DNA of 64,000 nt from assembly GCA_030068075.1 (NCBI GenBank), contig CM057833.1, forward strand, positions 43,853,587 through 43,917,586, in the 5' to 3' direction. A program made the translations under genes and the position numbers. Positions 42,671-54,117 of the stretch are shown here, in pieces. The stretch's first letter is position 1. Each line of letters begins with the position of its first letter. Under the pieces are notes generated by a model. It worked only from the letters and a program-made list of their open reading frames with translations. It did no database searches and was not told where the DNA came from. The DNA is from Paguma larvata (Eukaryota > Chordata > Mammalia > Carnivora > Viverridae).

Positions 42671-42928
42671 GGGGCATCTGGATGGCTCAGTCGGTTAAGC
42701 GTCCAACTCTTGATTGCCACTCAGGTAATGATCTCACAGTTCACGGATTTGAGCCCCACGTGGGACTCCAAGCTGACAGTGCAGAACCTGCTTAGGATTC
42801 TCTGTCTCCCTCTCTCTCTGCCCCTCCCCTGCTCATGCTCTGTCTCTCTCCCTCTCTCAAAATAAATAAAGAACGAAAAAACATTTTTTAAAAAAAGGCA
42901 TTAAAGGCTCAATCTTTAAAAAAAGCAA
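42671..42928 (+). mobile_element. CAN-SINE (felid SINEC), older type, long tail
   Basis: 'ggatggctcagtcggttaag', 'caactcttgattgccactca', 'ggatttgagccccacg', 'cagtgcagaacctgcttagg', CT segment, 'aaaataaataaagaac' and an A-rich tail containing extra sequence ('ggcattaaaggctcaatctt'). 12-bp target duplication (11 of 12) at 42659-42670 and 42929-42940. Confidence 0.96.
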
Positions 42929-43349
42929 TGGTCTCTCCTAACTGGGTTTACAATGTAGTCTTCCATAATCTGGTCCCATCAACTTCTCCAGACTTAGTTA
43001 TTGTAACCAGCCATCCTTTGCACTCCCACCCTCCAACAGCTATATTGTCTGCTCTTAGTTCCTCAACTATTCCATGCTTCTGGCCCTTCTTAACATGCTC
43101 TTCTCTACCTACCCACCTCTCCCATAACTACTTATTCTTTGAGTCCTAGGGTAAATCTCATTTTCTTCAAAAGGCCTTCCTGACTATTAAACTAGGTGAG
43201 CTTCCTTCTCTGTTCCCATAATACATAGTTTTACTTTTGAAACACTCATCAGATCTTTTTTTTTTTTTTAATACTTGTTTACTATCTGCCTTCCCTTCTC
43301 GGATATAAGCTCCTTGAGTTGCTTATTGTAAATTGGATGAATGTTTGAA

Positions 43350-44149
43350 GAAAGAACCAGCCCTGCAAATCCTGCAGATCATCACTGTGCCAATGCCTTT
43401 GCACATTCAGCTATCACCTTCTAAGCCCCCATAAGGTGCTGAGTCTTCGGTAGGCCTTCAAGCTGCAGAGACTAAGGAGGCATGATCCACACCTTCAGGG
43501 CACTCAGAGTCTAGTATGCTAGTGAAGAGCCCAAGATTTAAAGGCAGAGGCCTTCATTCCCTCGCCTGTAAAATGGAGGCTATCTGCTAAAGCAAAAGTC
43601 TCTGGTACCTTCATCACATCCTGTTGATCCAGACCTAATTTCAGTTGCAACTGTGATGAGTATTTCCATGTAAGCTCAGAATCATCTTGTAGCCCTTTCC
43701 ATCATTTAGCATTCTGCCTCTGGGCTTCCTCCAATGTTACCATAATCTACTTGACCCGTGTAAGCTTAGCCCAGAGGTGCAGAAGCATCAGTGACCCCCA
43801 GATCCCAGGACAGCTTCTAATATACATGGCATGGTAGCTGGTGGAAAAATGTTCCAGCTGCCCACTTTTCTAGGAGACAGAACTGAACCCCCATTGCCTA
43901 CTGCAGTGACCTCAAAAAAACAAACTTATTTTGTCTTTTCCTCCTTCTCTGTCTCCCTCTCTCTGTTCCCTCATTCATTCTTCTTGGGATCCCCTATACT
44001 GGTACCTAAGTCTCATATCAAGCTTTGGTTTGCAAGAAACCCAAATTAGGGCACCAGACTCACAAGGTTATTCCAAAGATTAACTATAGCAACATGAGTG
44101 AAATTCTAAACACATTTCCTAGCACACTGTCTGCGCTTATTAAATTGTA
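43350..44149. other. Mostly unrecognised stretch
   Basis: A short MIR-like piece, 'ctcgcctgtaaaatggaggc', lies near 43560. The sequence near 44100-44149 followed by 45215-45250 ('cctagcacactgtctgcgct' then 'gtatcaatgttagctattat') reads like one MIR 3' end split by the L1. Confidence 0.4.
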
Positions 44150-44741
44150 CATATTACATAAAAGGCAACTGACAGAACAAGAGAAGATATTTGGAAATGG
44201 TATATCAGATCAAGGGTTAGTATCCAATATCTTATTAAGAACTTATCAACCTCAACACCTGAAAAACAAATAATCCAGTGAAGAAATGGGCAAAAGACAT
44301 GAACAAACACTTTCTAGAGAAGACATCCAGATGACTAATAGACACATGAAAAGATGCTCAACATCATTCATCATCAGAGAAATACAAATCAAAATCACAA
44401 TGAGATACCACTATATACCTGTCAGAATGACCAAAATTAACAACTCAGGAAACAACAGATGTTGGCAAGGATGCAGAGAAAGAGGAACACTTCTGCACTG
44501 TTGATGGGAATGCAAACTGGTGAGTGACTCTGGAGAACGGTATGGAGGTTCCTCAAAAAATTAAAAATAGAGTTATCCTATGACCCAGAAATTGCACTAC
44601 TAGGTATTTATCCAAAGGATACAAAAATGATGATTTGAAGAGGCACATGCACCCCAATGTTTATAGCAGCAATATCAACAATAGCCAAAGTATAGAAAGA
44701 ACCCAAATGTATATCAACTGATGAATGGATAAAGAAGATGT

Positions 44742-44793
<52 letters not shown>

Positions 44794-45214
44794 GGAATAT
44801 TACTCAGTGATCAAAAAGAATGAAACCTTGTCATTTGCAACAACATGAATGGAGCTAGAGTGTATTATGCTAAGTGAAATAAGCCAGAGAAAGACAAATA
44901 TATGATTTCACTCATATGTGGAATTTAAGAAACTCAACAAATGAACATAGAGGAACGGAAGGAAAATTAAGATAAAAACACAGAAGGAGGTAAACTATAA
45001 GAGACTCTTAACTACAGAGAACAAGCCAAGAGTTGCTAGAGGGGTCTTGGGTTGGGAGTTGGGCTGAATTGGTGATGGGCATTAAGGAGGCCACTTGTTG
45101 GGATAAGCACTGGATGTCCTATGTAAGTGATGAATCACTAAATTCTACTCCTGATGCCATTATTATACTATATGTTAATTAACTTGGATTTAAATAAAAT
45201 GAAAAAAAAATTAA
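44150..45214 (+). mobile_element. L1 LINE, 5'-truncated, carnivore type
   Basis: 9-bp target duplication 'taaattgta' at 44141-44149 and 45215-45223. It contains the ORF2 end: a frame at 44286-44504 encodes blocks such as [15 protein letters not shown] and [22 protein letters not shown] sequence typical of L1 ORF2. Then 'gacccagaaattgcactact', 'gtttatagcagcaatatcaa', an AC tract and the carnivore-type 3' UTR ending 'aacttggatttaaataaaat' plus an A tail. The frame is broken, so it is inactive. Confidence 0.96.
44745..44790 (+). repeat. (AC)23 microsatellite inside L1
   Basis: 46 bp of uninterrupted AC replacing the short 'atatatata' stretch that lies between 'aagatg' and 'caatgg' in L1. Confidence 0.98.
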
Positions 45215-45429
45215 TAAATTGTAGGTATCAATGTTAGCTATTATATTCTTGGTGGAGGAGATGGACCAAGATCTCCCAATCTTGTAATCCAATAAGATAA
45301 TGTATATGAAAGTATACAGTGAAAGTCTAATGAAAGCCTAAAGTGGTTGAAAGTGCAGAATGAGAACAGATGAAGCAGCTCTTAAGTTTGGAGGAATCAA
45401 GGATGCTTCATAGAAGAAGTATCTCTTAA

Positions 45430-45740
45430 ACCGAGCTTTCTTAAAGGTCCACATATCAGGAGAGAGAACTTCCAACAAGGGACAAAACAAGAACGAAAAA
45501 GTGGCACACGAAAGAACATGGCATATTGTGGGACGTATATGATGGGAGAGTTAAGAGAGGGTTTTGAGGGGTAGAAATGGAGGGCACAGAGAGTGGCCGG
45601 GTCTCAGGGAGCCTGAAAGAACATGGCATATTGTGGGACGTATATGATGGGAGAGTTAAGAGAGGGTTTTGAGGGGTAGAAATGGAGAGCACAGAGAGTG
45701 GCCGGGTCTGAGGGAGCCCCCACCAAGGAGAGAGGTGAAG
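45430..45740 (-). mobile_element. L2 LINE, antisense, with 105-bp duplication
   Basis: 'accgagctttcttaaaggtc' and the repeated 'agaacatggcatattgtggg' resemble reversed L2 blocks around 'gaacatggcatgttggag'. Moderate match. Confidence 0.5.
45510..45719 (+). repeat. 105-bp tandem duplication
   Basis: Copies 45510-45614 and 45615-45719 differ at about three bases. Each begins 'gaaagaacatggcatattgt'. Confidence 0.98.
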
Positions 45741-46084
45741 CCTGAGGCATCCCCAGAGATGGGCTGCCAGGGCTCTCCCGCAGATAGCCGCACAGAAAGG
45801 GATACATAACACTGGCTATCCATCTACACACATGCTTTCCACGCTTCTGTTTATTTACACTCTGCTTAGCTGGATGGAATCAAGGCATAATTCACGATCC
45901 ACCCCTTCAGCACCCTGCAGAGAGGGGGAAGCAAGGAACATCCCTGTCAAGTGCCAGATGTTTGGCAGGGGCCTGAGGGCTGCTGATGGCTTTGGAGGTA
46001 AAACAGGAAACTCTTCTGGGGCAGGAAGCCTGGAAGTGCAGAAGTTTGCTGAATGAAAGACAAGTGGCTTCAGAAAAGCAGAGG
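45741..46084. other. Unrecognised non-coding stretch
   Basis: No repeat or gene recognised; overlapping frames lack motifs. Confidence 0.35.
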
Positions 46085-46250
46085 ATGACGAGATGGGAGT
46101 GGAGTCGCATACATCTGGGCTCCAGTCCCAGCTTTGCTCCTGCCTGGCTGTGTGGTCCCCAGCAAGTCACTTCCTCAACCTGAGCCTCCATTTCTCCAAC
46201 TGATGTCCCTTCCAGTCCTGAGGTTCCGGGATTCCATGAGGCAGTACACC
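46085..46250 (+). mobile_element. MIR SINE
   Basis: 'atctgggctccagtcccagc', 'tttgctcctgcctggctgtg', 'tcacttcctcaacctgagcc' and 'tccatttctccaactgatgt' follow forward MIR. Confidence 0.85.
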
Positions 46251-46355
46251 GAACTTCACTGAGGAGCTTGAAAAGGATTGTGTTATCTCAAAACTCGGAT
46301 GGCTTCACTCTGAATGAGTAGACAGAATGAGAGTTCTTTGAACCAGGAGGAGTTT

Positions 46356-46555
46356 TTTATTTTATTTATTTATTTTTTAACATTTCTATTATTTTTGAGA
46401 GAGAGAGAGAGTGCAAACGGGGGATGGGGTGTAGGGAGAGAGAGGGAGAGACGCTGTCAGCACAGAGCCTGACACAGGGCTCAAACTCACAAACCACAAG
46501 ATCATGACCTGAGCCAAGGTTGGACATTCATCTGACGGAGCCATCCAGGCGCCCC
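46356..46555 (-). mobile_element. CAN-SINE (felid SINEC), antisense
   Basis: 'tattttatttatttattttt' tail, GA segment, 'acgctgtcagcacagagcct', 'cagggctcaaactcacaaac' (box B reversed) and 'cggagccatccaggcgcccc' head. Target duplication not clear; a short 'gagttt' occurs at both edges. Confidence 0.94.
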
Positions 46556-46559
46556 CAAA

Positions 46560-47115
46560 AGAGTTTCTGAAAAAAGCTCCGAGGCCTGACTACCTGGCTT
46601 TGGAGTAAACAATGACTTTTAACCACTGGACACAGGAAACAATAGATTAATTAGGTGGGGGATTGGTGGGGAAAGAGTCAAACTGGCTATTTAGAAATGT
46701 TTGGTTGGTTAATTCACTTTCATCTGGTTACTTTAGTTCAAAATTGGTAGCTACAAGCTAATAAATTTTGGCTCAAGGTTTTTCCAGTCTCATGTTCCTG
46801 TTTGCATCCTACTCTAGCCATGCTAAACGAACTATTGTGCATTCCCCTAAAATGCCCTTATCTCTTGCTTCTTTGTCTTCAATCATGTTGATCTGAGTTC
46901 TAGACAGTAAGGAAAATGAAAGACATATCCCTGCTTTCATAGGCTGTAATCTAACATTAACTAGATTAGCCAAACACGAACAAAAAAATGGTACAAAGCA
47001 ACGGAAACATCAGACATTGTACATGTGACACAGGGTCGGAATACTATTTATGAGCATAATAGTGGAAGACATTGATTCAGTTATGGAAGTCAGGAGTAAG
47101 GACAAAATCCTATTC
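46560..47115. other. Unrecognised non-coding stretch
   Basis: No element recognised. Confidence 0.35.
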
Positions 47116-47119
47116 AGCT

Positions 47120-47345
47120 ACATGAAGCAGTTCAAATACCACATCTGTGAAGCTCCCTCCATCTCCCCAAGCAAGACCATTATTCTTTCCTTTGAGGTCT
47201 GTAGGTTTTTGTTGTGGACACTAGCGTTGCTTCGGGGTCACTGTGTTATCATCTCCAGCTGGGTCCTAGTCTGTCTCCCCACAAACTGTATGCTCCTTGA
47301 TAGCACAATGCCTACTGTAGTCATTTCTGTAGTTCCAACGATACG
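47120..47345 (+). mobile_element. L2 LINE 3' end
   Basis: 'tctccccaagcaagaccatt', 'ctgtctccccacaaactgta' and 'tgctccttgatagcacaatg' follow forward L2 near its end. The 103-codon frame is an artefact. Confidence 0.65.
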
Positions 47346-47349
47346 AATG

Positions 47350-47880
47350 GTGGTGAACTGAAATGTTGATCTGCTGCAAATTTGAGATCTTTTTTAAGTG
47401 AGTAACTTATTTCACAATTAGCAATCCGAATAATGTTCTGGTTCATGCTATTTTTCTCTTAATAAGACAAACACTTTTCTAATAAGTGTGCTGAGATGCT
47501 TTATACAATTAGTAAAAAGAAGCCATGTATGAACATTCTAGACCTGCCATTCAAGGAACGGACCATAAAAGCCCTTCGCTGGATTTTGAAGACATTCATC
47601 TGTAATTTCTCCATAAGTCCAAAGTCTGGCTGTCAAAGTGACTGAAGTAGTGAGGTTTCTTATTTCAAATATGAATTTTTATGATGTGGTCTACCTATGT
47701 GGGCAGGAACACTTAGGAAAAGGCAGGTGGCTTTCTCGGCATTGAAACAGAAATGAAAAGAACTTGGTGAAGGTCCATCTCTCAGAAGTAAATACGCCGG
47801 TTGCCTTTTCTACTCACGGGGTAGAGTTGTTACAAACCAAGGGCAGAATTATTTAGTTTCCTATCACTCTCAGTAGGAAA
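47350..47880. other. Unrecognised non-coding stretch
   Basis: Nothing recognised. Confidence 0.35.
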
Positions 47881-47884
47881 GTGC

Positions 47885-47985
47885 CTTGTATTTTGCTCAT
47901 TCATTCTACCTGGACCACCTCTGCTCCTCGTATGAAAATCCTATGCATCCTTTAACCTCCACCTCAAACATATCCTTGTTTATTT
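47885..47985 (+). mobile_element. L2 LINE fragment
   Basis: 'tacctggaccacctctgctc' and 'tttaacctccacctcaaaca' resemble forward L2. Confidence 0.4.
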
Positions 47986-48957
47986 TACCAATGGTTGTAT
48001 GGCTGGAATTGCCCCCAAGGTCATAAAGCACATCAGAGGCAAACTAAGAGAAGAAGAGGTCTCTAGCTACCCTGTCCTATATTCTTCCCTTCACACCAGG
48101 GCTGCCCAAAGGACACAGGGTCCTGAGTGTTTAGTAAATGTTATCTGTCTTTCTCTCCCTTTTTCTAGAGAAGCCTTAATCCCTATTAACACCATAGGCT
48201 ATAGAAAATCCTGTAGTGCAGCTACAATTTAGAAACCATTACTTTTTAAATTTAACACAGCATTTTCCAAGTCATTTGAGCCTTTCTCTTCCCCACAACA
48301 TCCATTAACATCTCGTAGAATTATTTTTCCAGAAAACACAAATTTAGGAAACATTGCTTTCTATGACAAGAGCACTTCCTCCCACCTTTTAGATGGAGAG
48401 CCAAGAAAGACAGTTGTTATATAAGTGAGATGCTAAGATATTTGGATAATCACCTCTTTTTGTGGCTATGACACAACTCTATTTTACATTTAAATAAGAA
48501 TCCAATCCCAAGAAGTGGACAAAAGAATGAAAAGGCAATTCAGGAGAGAAGAAACAAATTTTCAGTTAACACGTGTTCTACAATAAACATGTATTCGTTT
48601 TTAGTTTTAAAAATACTATAAAATTATGAGAATTCTGTTACAAGGCTGAGCAGATCTTAATAAAAATTTGCATGTGTAAAGCTAGGAAAATGTGACTTTT
48701 ACATTTTTAAGACCAGGAAACTATTACTACTCCCATCCAGGTCGATTCCCATCACTACTTTAAATTAGTGGTTGGCTCACCCCCACAGGTGTGGTCTAGA
48801 TTCCCTTGCCCAACTGAGAACCAGATGGAGAGGTCCACCCTGGTTGCTGAATGGGGTCAAAGCCCTCGAGATTCAGAATCCCCACCACTGAAGTTATGGG
48901 GCTCTCCCACAGGGGATCAACACAGAAGAAAAAAAACAAGACAGGTGAGACTCTGAG
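47986..48957. other. Unrecognised stretch, AT-rich in its middle
   Basis: Nearly 1 kb with no recognised repeat; the part near 48480-48720 is AT-rich. No gene evidence. Confidence 0.35.
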
Positions 48958-49080
48958 GAGTCCTGGGAAGTTCATAGGACTTGAAATCAACCTGGCTTTG
49001 AATTCTGGGTCTTTCTCTTCTTGCCATAGACCCAAAACTTCCATACCCTTTCTAAACTCTGTTTATTTCTTTTGGAAAGA
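48958..49080 (+). mobile_element. MIR SINE fragment
   Basis: 'gacttgaaatcaacctggct', 'ttgaattctgggtctttctc' and 'ataccctttctaaactctgt' follow forward MIR. Confidence 0.65.
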
Positions 49081-49785
49081 AAATGGCCAGAGTAAGAAAT
49101 GATAGGATTGTCAGGAGGTTTAAACCTGCTGAAGTGGGTAACTCAGGTGTTCCCTGGTGCCTCTGTTCCTGGAGAAATCTCAAAAGGAAAGGCTGGAGTC
49201 CCCTGAGTATGTCTGCAGCCCTCACCTCCAGATATCTGCAATTCCAGGGGCATCCCTTGCTCATACATATAGTATTCTCGGCTCCTATTTTAAATTTACT
49301 GATTCCATTTCACACAGCATTGAGCCCAATGTGAAATTCGGGCCCTTCCCCAGTCTCTGTCAAAAATAATAATGACCATCATCATAATAAAATCATACAG
49401 AGTTTGTGAACATGGTACTACTTACGGACATTATGGAGGGAGAGATTTACATTTAAAACATTAAGAACTTCAACATTAAGGTATAGCCTATTCTTAAACA
49501 TTCCTTGGTCTCCCTGCACACCACCAGGTACTATTCCATGCCCCACCCCTTCTCTTTTTCTAGAGCAGAAAGGAAATTCCTCTCACATTCTCAGGCAGAG
49601 GGGTTTGACTATTCTTGTGCTGCTGAAACTCCTGATAACACCTTTCTTCCCAAATAGTTTATCAAGGTATTTTCATAAGAAGGAGCGTTATCTCCCTGAG
49701 AGGAATTCTAACCATCAAGAGCAGAAATAAAATACATCACTTCATTACCCACATACACAGAACCAATAGCGGTAAGGAGCACAGT
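49081..49785. other. Unrecognised non-coding stretch
   Basis: Short overlapping frames near 49050-49370 have no motif. No repeat recognised apart from a brief AT-rich run near 49365-49395. Confidence 0.35.
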
Positions 49786-49789
49786 GGGC

Positions 49790-49925
49790 TGTATGTCTCG
49801 TCTTTGTTGCTCAGTATCTTGCCCAGCTGTGTGAACACAGGCAAGTTCCGTAAAGTCTGCGTCCTCACATGTAAGATGAAGATTAAGGCAGCACTACACT
49901 CATACAGTTCATACAGATGAGCATC
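49790..49925 (+). mobile_element. MIR SINE fragment
   Basis: 'cccagctgtgtgaacacagg', 'caagttccgtaaagtctgcg' and 'tcctcacatgtaagatgaag' follow forward MIR. Confidence 0.75.
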
Positions 49926-50134
49926 CTAGAGTGCAGAGTGTGGTAGAGAAGGGTGGAGAGCAGATCTGAAGGGCAAAGAGAAGAGCCCATCTCACCCTAT
50001 TAAAGCTCATTACCCTTTATTACGGTTAATTATCAGCAGGTATGTTTCACCATCTAGACTAAATACGTATTGTCTCACTCACTTCCAAACCATCTTTTGC
50101 ACTGTGACATGACTACTTTACTTTTAATCGACAT

Positions 50135-50665
50135 TCTTCATGGCCCCACTGCGTCCTCCCCTCATTGCCTACAGAGCCAAATATAAATATATTAGCATGA
50201 CTAATGCCCCTGGTGACTGGGCTCTTGCCTTCCTCACTTCCTTAGGGCCACCTCTCCCTTTCCTCCTACTTCACAATCCAGCCACACAAACACGTGTCGC
50301 TCCCGGAACACAGCATTGTCCGTAAAGGATCTATTCTTTTGTCCTGAGAACATTTCCCCCATTGGAAACCTCCTACTCATTCTCTAAGGCTCCACTCAAG
50401 AGAAACTTCCACTGTGAAACTCCCTGTTCCCTCCCCCAGACAGACTCTGGGCCCCCTTCTCCTAGTTCCTTTTATAGCTAATGTTTTACAGTACTTTACA
50501 TTATAGATTTTTAACTCCATATCCCCAAATAAATTACAAGCTCCTTTAAGGCAGGGATTACATCTTACTTCATCTGTTTCCCTAGTACCTAAAGTCTCTG
50601 GCACATTGTAAACACTCGACATTAGATTAGTGAATGAAACATTGAATTGAATAAAGACATTTGCA
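50135..50665 (+). mobile_element. L2 LINE 3' end, long copy
   Basis: 'ttgcctacagagccaaatat', 'ctaaggctccactcaagaga', 'attacaagctcctttaaggc', 'agggattacatcttacttca', 'tctctggcacattgtaaaca' and 'gattagtgaatgaaacattg' follow forward L2 to its end. A 170-codon minus-strand frame at 50377-50889 partly crosses it. Confidence 0.9.
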
Positions 50666-52040
50666 ATTAATGTAGAGTTCTCATTTAGTGCGTTGGTTTC
50701 TTTTTTAACGTATGCTTGTTCTTTATGCACTTGTAGGGGATGAATGTGTGACAGAGGACAGAAACTTATGTCCTGGGCATCTTTCAGCCTCAGCAGGTAC
50801 TGGCCTCCATCTGTCTTCTGCACGAACCTCTGCACGAACGCAGGCATCCTTGGGAGGACAAGGAGGAGATCCATGTAGAGCTTACCCATTGTACATCCAT
50901 TTGACAGATGGACCTTGTTAACAGGTAACTTGCCAACAAGCCCTTAGGAGCTCTTGTGTCTGCTTCCTAAATCCATTTTGGAGCAGAAATCCATTTTATT
51001 AGCTGAAGACAGAATAGACCAATTCTAAATATTTGGAAAAGCTTAATCTTGCAAATTAGCTAGCTGTCCTCTGGCCACATGGTGGCCACTTGTGTGGGAG
51101 GGAAGCAGGCCCATATCAGGACAGACCTTTCTCTGTTTCTTAAGAAAACACAATAAAACACCCTTCTCCTTTCATCCACATCTGGCAGCTACACAAACAG
51201 TGACCCGTGGAATTCACATTTTCATACTTGACTATGGTAGGCCAGCGTCCAGAGGTCATTCTTGCTGTGTTTATGAAAGAGTGAAGCCTGTCAGGATAAG
51301 AAGGCTTCTGATGAAGTGCTTATTGAGAAAACATGCAGAGATTTCTGTTTCCCCAAATTAGAGAAGGAGCTTATGATAAGAATCCTTTTCATTGATTTCT
51401 CCTCCTCAACTGCTTTCCTGCTGTCCCTCAGCATAATGACAAGCCCCGAGGTCTGGCCTTGTGAAGCAAGTCCTGGAGAAAATGTCCCCAAGTGGAATAG
51501 CTCATGGGGTCCTAACTCGCAAAATTGCACAAAGCTTCAAGGAAATCGCACTGCACCTATAATAGGGCCACCATGCGAGGTGAACTGAAAAGGAATTTTC
51601 GTCTTTGCATCGGGCTGGCATTTTATCACTTTGTCGGGTTCTCGTTACAAACCGCATGCTGCTTGTCTGATCACCTTCCCTGGGCAAGTGGGAACTGCCT
51701 CTCGGGAGAAGAGAAAAGTACCTTCTGAGAAAACCAGGTTGGAGGCAGGTAAATCACACAATAACGGGGACGTCATGAACAGGGCTCAGCGAGGAACTGA
51801 CAAGGACAAATAAGACAGGGCAGGGCAGTGGTGAGCAGAAGGTTCAGTGTTCAAGTGGAGCGAGGACGGATGCGTAGGGCAATTCCTGCACTAGCCAGCA
51901 GGCAATCGCTTTTTCCAGCTGCTCTGTCTGCAGGCATGAATCTGCTGAGAGCACTGAGGGGACAAGCAAGGGGACCTTGATGAGAAACTATATGCAGCAG
52001 TCATTTTTGCCCTGGGTAATGCAAAATTAGTTTGCCCAGT
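50666..52040. other. Repeat-poor stretch, possible regulatory DNA
   Basis: 1.37 kb without recognised repeats. Bases 51540-51715 contain more CpG than the surroundings (for example 'cgtctttgcatcgggc', 'tgtcgggttctcgttac'). Frames of up to 90 codons overlap on both strands, without motif. Confidence 0.35.
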
Positions 52041-52044
52041 CACT

Positions 52045-52160
52045 GGCCAGTTCATTCAACAAACACTGCATCAAACTCTTACTCCGTGATGCGCACTGTC
52101 CTGGGCCCTGAACTTATAAAGGTATGGCAAACATTTCTCTGTGCCCTTGAAGGGCCCCTG
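52045..52160 (-). mobile_element. L2 LINE terminus, antisense
   Basis: 'cagttcattcaacaaacact', 'actccgtgatgcgcactgtc' and 'ctgggccctgaacttataaa' follow reversed L2. Confidence 0.7.
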
Positions 52161-52237
52161 GACTAGAAGAACGACTGGTCTCCCTGATCTCCAAACATGA
52201 ACCCTCTATCTCTTCCTTACTACAGCAGGAGATTTCT

Positions 52238-52447
52238 TTTTTTTTTTTAATGTTTATTTATTTTGAGAGAGAGAGAGAGAGAGAGAACACCAGCATGGGG
52301 AGGGGCAGAAAGAGAGGGAGAGACAGAAACGGAAGCAGGCTCCACACTGTCAGCGCAGAGCCCAATGCGACACCATGAACCATGAGATCATGATCGGAGC
52401 TGAGATCAAGAGTTGAACGCTTAACTGACTCAGCCACCCAGGCACCG
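52238..52447 (-). mobile_element. CAN-SINE (felid SINEC), antisense
   Basis: T-rich tail, 'aatgtttatttattttgaga', GA tract, 'ggctccacactgtcagcgca' body of the older group, 'gagatcaagagttgaacgct' and 'gactcagccacccaggcacc' head. Perfect 11-bp target duplication 'aggagatttct' at 52227-52237 and 52448-52458. Part of the box B region looks deleted ('gcgacaccatgaaccatg'). Confidence 0.97.
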
Positions 52448-52584
52448 AGGAGATTTCTAAATTCCCTTCTTCTAAACACCCTGCTTCTTCTCCCTGAGAA
52501 GCAGGTCAGGGCATTCCCAGATTAAACCCCACAGCAGCTCCTCCTTAAAGAAAGGGAGTAAGTCTCAGGCCCTTAGCGTGGCAC

Positions 52585-52990
52585 ACAGCCCCTCTCTACC
52601 TCTCCAGCCTGACTGTGGTACTCCCATCCCATCCCACCCCAAGATCTCTGCCTCCAGGCCTTTGCTTCTGACTTTCCATGTGCCCACAACAGTATTTCCC
52701 CTTCTGTGCCCATCCAACTCCTTCTGGGCCTTCATTTCTTCTCTTAGATGTTGTGGTCTCAAAGAAGCTATCCCCAACCTCAACACCAGATTGGGACCTC
52801 CAGTCTTCCACACATCCTGTCATTTAGCCAGCTTTCCCCTCTGTTCTTATAAGTGTCCCCTGCTGTATCACTCTGGCTGCCTGCTGGATTTGCCTGACTC
52901 TCAGGAGCTTGCAAACTTCACACAGATATATGGCCAGCCTCTTCACCTTTGCTTCCCCACATGCACTAAAAGAAAGAGCACTTATTAGCG
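52585..52990 (+). mobile_element. L2 LINE 3' region
   Basis: 'ctctacctctccagcctgac', 'cctccaggcctttgcttctg', 'tctgggccttcatttcttct' and 'tgcctgactctcaggagctt' follow forward L2. The 136-codon plus-strand frame here is an artefact. Confidence 0.8.
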
Positions 52991-52994
52991 CTCA

Positions 52995-53210
52995 GAATAA
53001 TTACTCATGGGCTGCCTACTACATTTCACACTCTAGGCTAGGCACTTTCATAAATATCTCAGCTAATCTTTATTAAAAGATCTCCCCTTCCAGAGGTGAG
53101 TCCGTGACTCAGAGACCGTGAGGAATTTGCCCAACGTCTCACAGCTGGGAACTGGTGGGTGGCTCAGGATAAAAGAGGATGCTCAGCTCCTTCTCCACCC
53201 AACACTGGCC
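52995..53210 (-). mobile_element. MIR SINE, antisense
   Basis: 'tgggctgcctactacatttc', 'taggctaggcactttcataa', 'gtgactcagagaccgtgagg' and 'gcccaacgtctcacagctgg' follow reversed MIR. Confidence 0.85.
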
Positions 53211-54050
53211 TGCCTGCGTCCTTGTGCAGGGTCCTGTCTGCTATTTGCCCTTCAGCTACAGCTCTGCTAATAACCTGGAGGAGGAGAAGGAAGGGTAACA
53301 TTTCTCTTCTCTCTTCAAGAAAGAATCAAGGCTACTAAGTTTTTTTTCTAAAGGCATAGCTTTCCTTATCTAAAGTTTGTGTTGCTAAGAGTTTGGGTTC
53401 TATTCAAAGGAATTAATCTCTTTCTAATGGACTGCTGAGCATAATAACGGGAGAAAATATGCAGAATGAAGGCTTTTGTGTGTGAAGTTTCCTGAGAAGT
53501 GGTAACATGTCCCCAGGAAGGAGACTCCCCAGGCTCTAGGGACCCTGAATGGGGCTCTGGGTCCTAGATTCTGGATCCAGCTCCTGAGGGAAATAAAGGT
53601 GGGCAGGATGGGTGCCGGTCCCAGGAACAGAATCCAGTACCCAGGCCAGGGACGCCTGGCCTGTTCACTTTTCCCCCATACACCCTTAAAACAGTTTTGT
53701 AAAAGCTCTGTACCCCCTCCCGCATTTTAGGTTGACATCTGAAAGTCTTCATCGAAACTTTAAACAACATGTTGTAAATATTGACATTTTAAAATAAAAT
53801 TGTTACATTGCTCTTTCGCATGTACCCATTTGATCTAAATACCAGTTACTTAAAACCTACCACAATCCATTTGGAAAATGTACAAACAAGCTCTTCCTTA
53901 ACAGTTGGAAACTTTACATGAGTCTTTTTTTATTTTCAAGAATCCCCCTGAACGCTTGTTTCTAGGTCACTCCTCCCACAGGACTTTATCCTAACGTGTT
54001 AGATTTTTTATGCTAGAACCTAGTCATTTATTGATCATCCAGTACTTCTG
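53211..54050. other. Unrecognised non-coding stretch
   Basis: No element recognised. The right part is AT-richer. Confidence 0.35.
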
Positions 54051-54054
54051 TGAA

Positions 54055-54072
54055 GTGTGTGTGTGTGTGTGT
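54055..54072 (+). repeat. (GT)9 microsatellite
   Basis: Nine uninterrupted GT units. Confidence 0.95.
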
Positions 54073-54117
54073 AAATTTTAAAATTGATAAAGCAATAGTT
54101 ATTTAAAAGAGGAAGAG

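Larger units (their letters stand above)
42300..43345 (+). mobile_element. L2 LINE, long copy split by CAN-SINE
   Basis: 'acatacctccagaatccatc', 'cacttctcaaccccaccacc' before the SINE; 'gtcttccataatctggtccc', 'aaaggccttcctgactatta', 'gatataagctccttgagttg' and 'aaattggatgaatgtttgaa' after it. The order matches forward L2 to its 3' terminus. Frames of 125 and 150 codons here are artefacts of L2 and SINE. Confidence 0.88.

Noticed and set aside
45456..45812. 118-codon frame with a repeated 35-residue block
   Set aside because: The repeat comes from the 105-bp tandem duplication in non-coding L2-like DNA. The length being divisible by three is coincidence.
50377..50889. 170-codon minus-strand frame
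   Set aside because: Its C-terminal half is antisense L2. The first 60 or so residues (50700-50889) lie in unique DNA but show no motif, splice site pattern or family I recognise.
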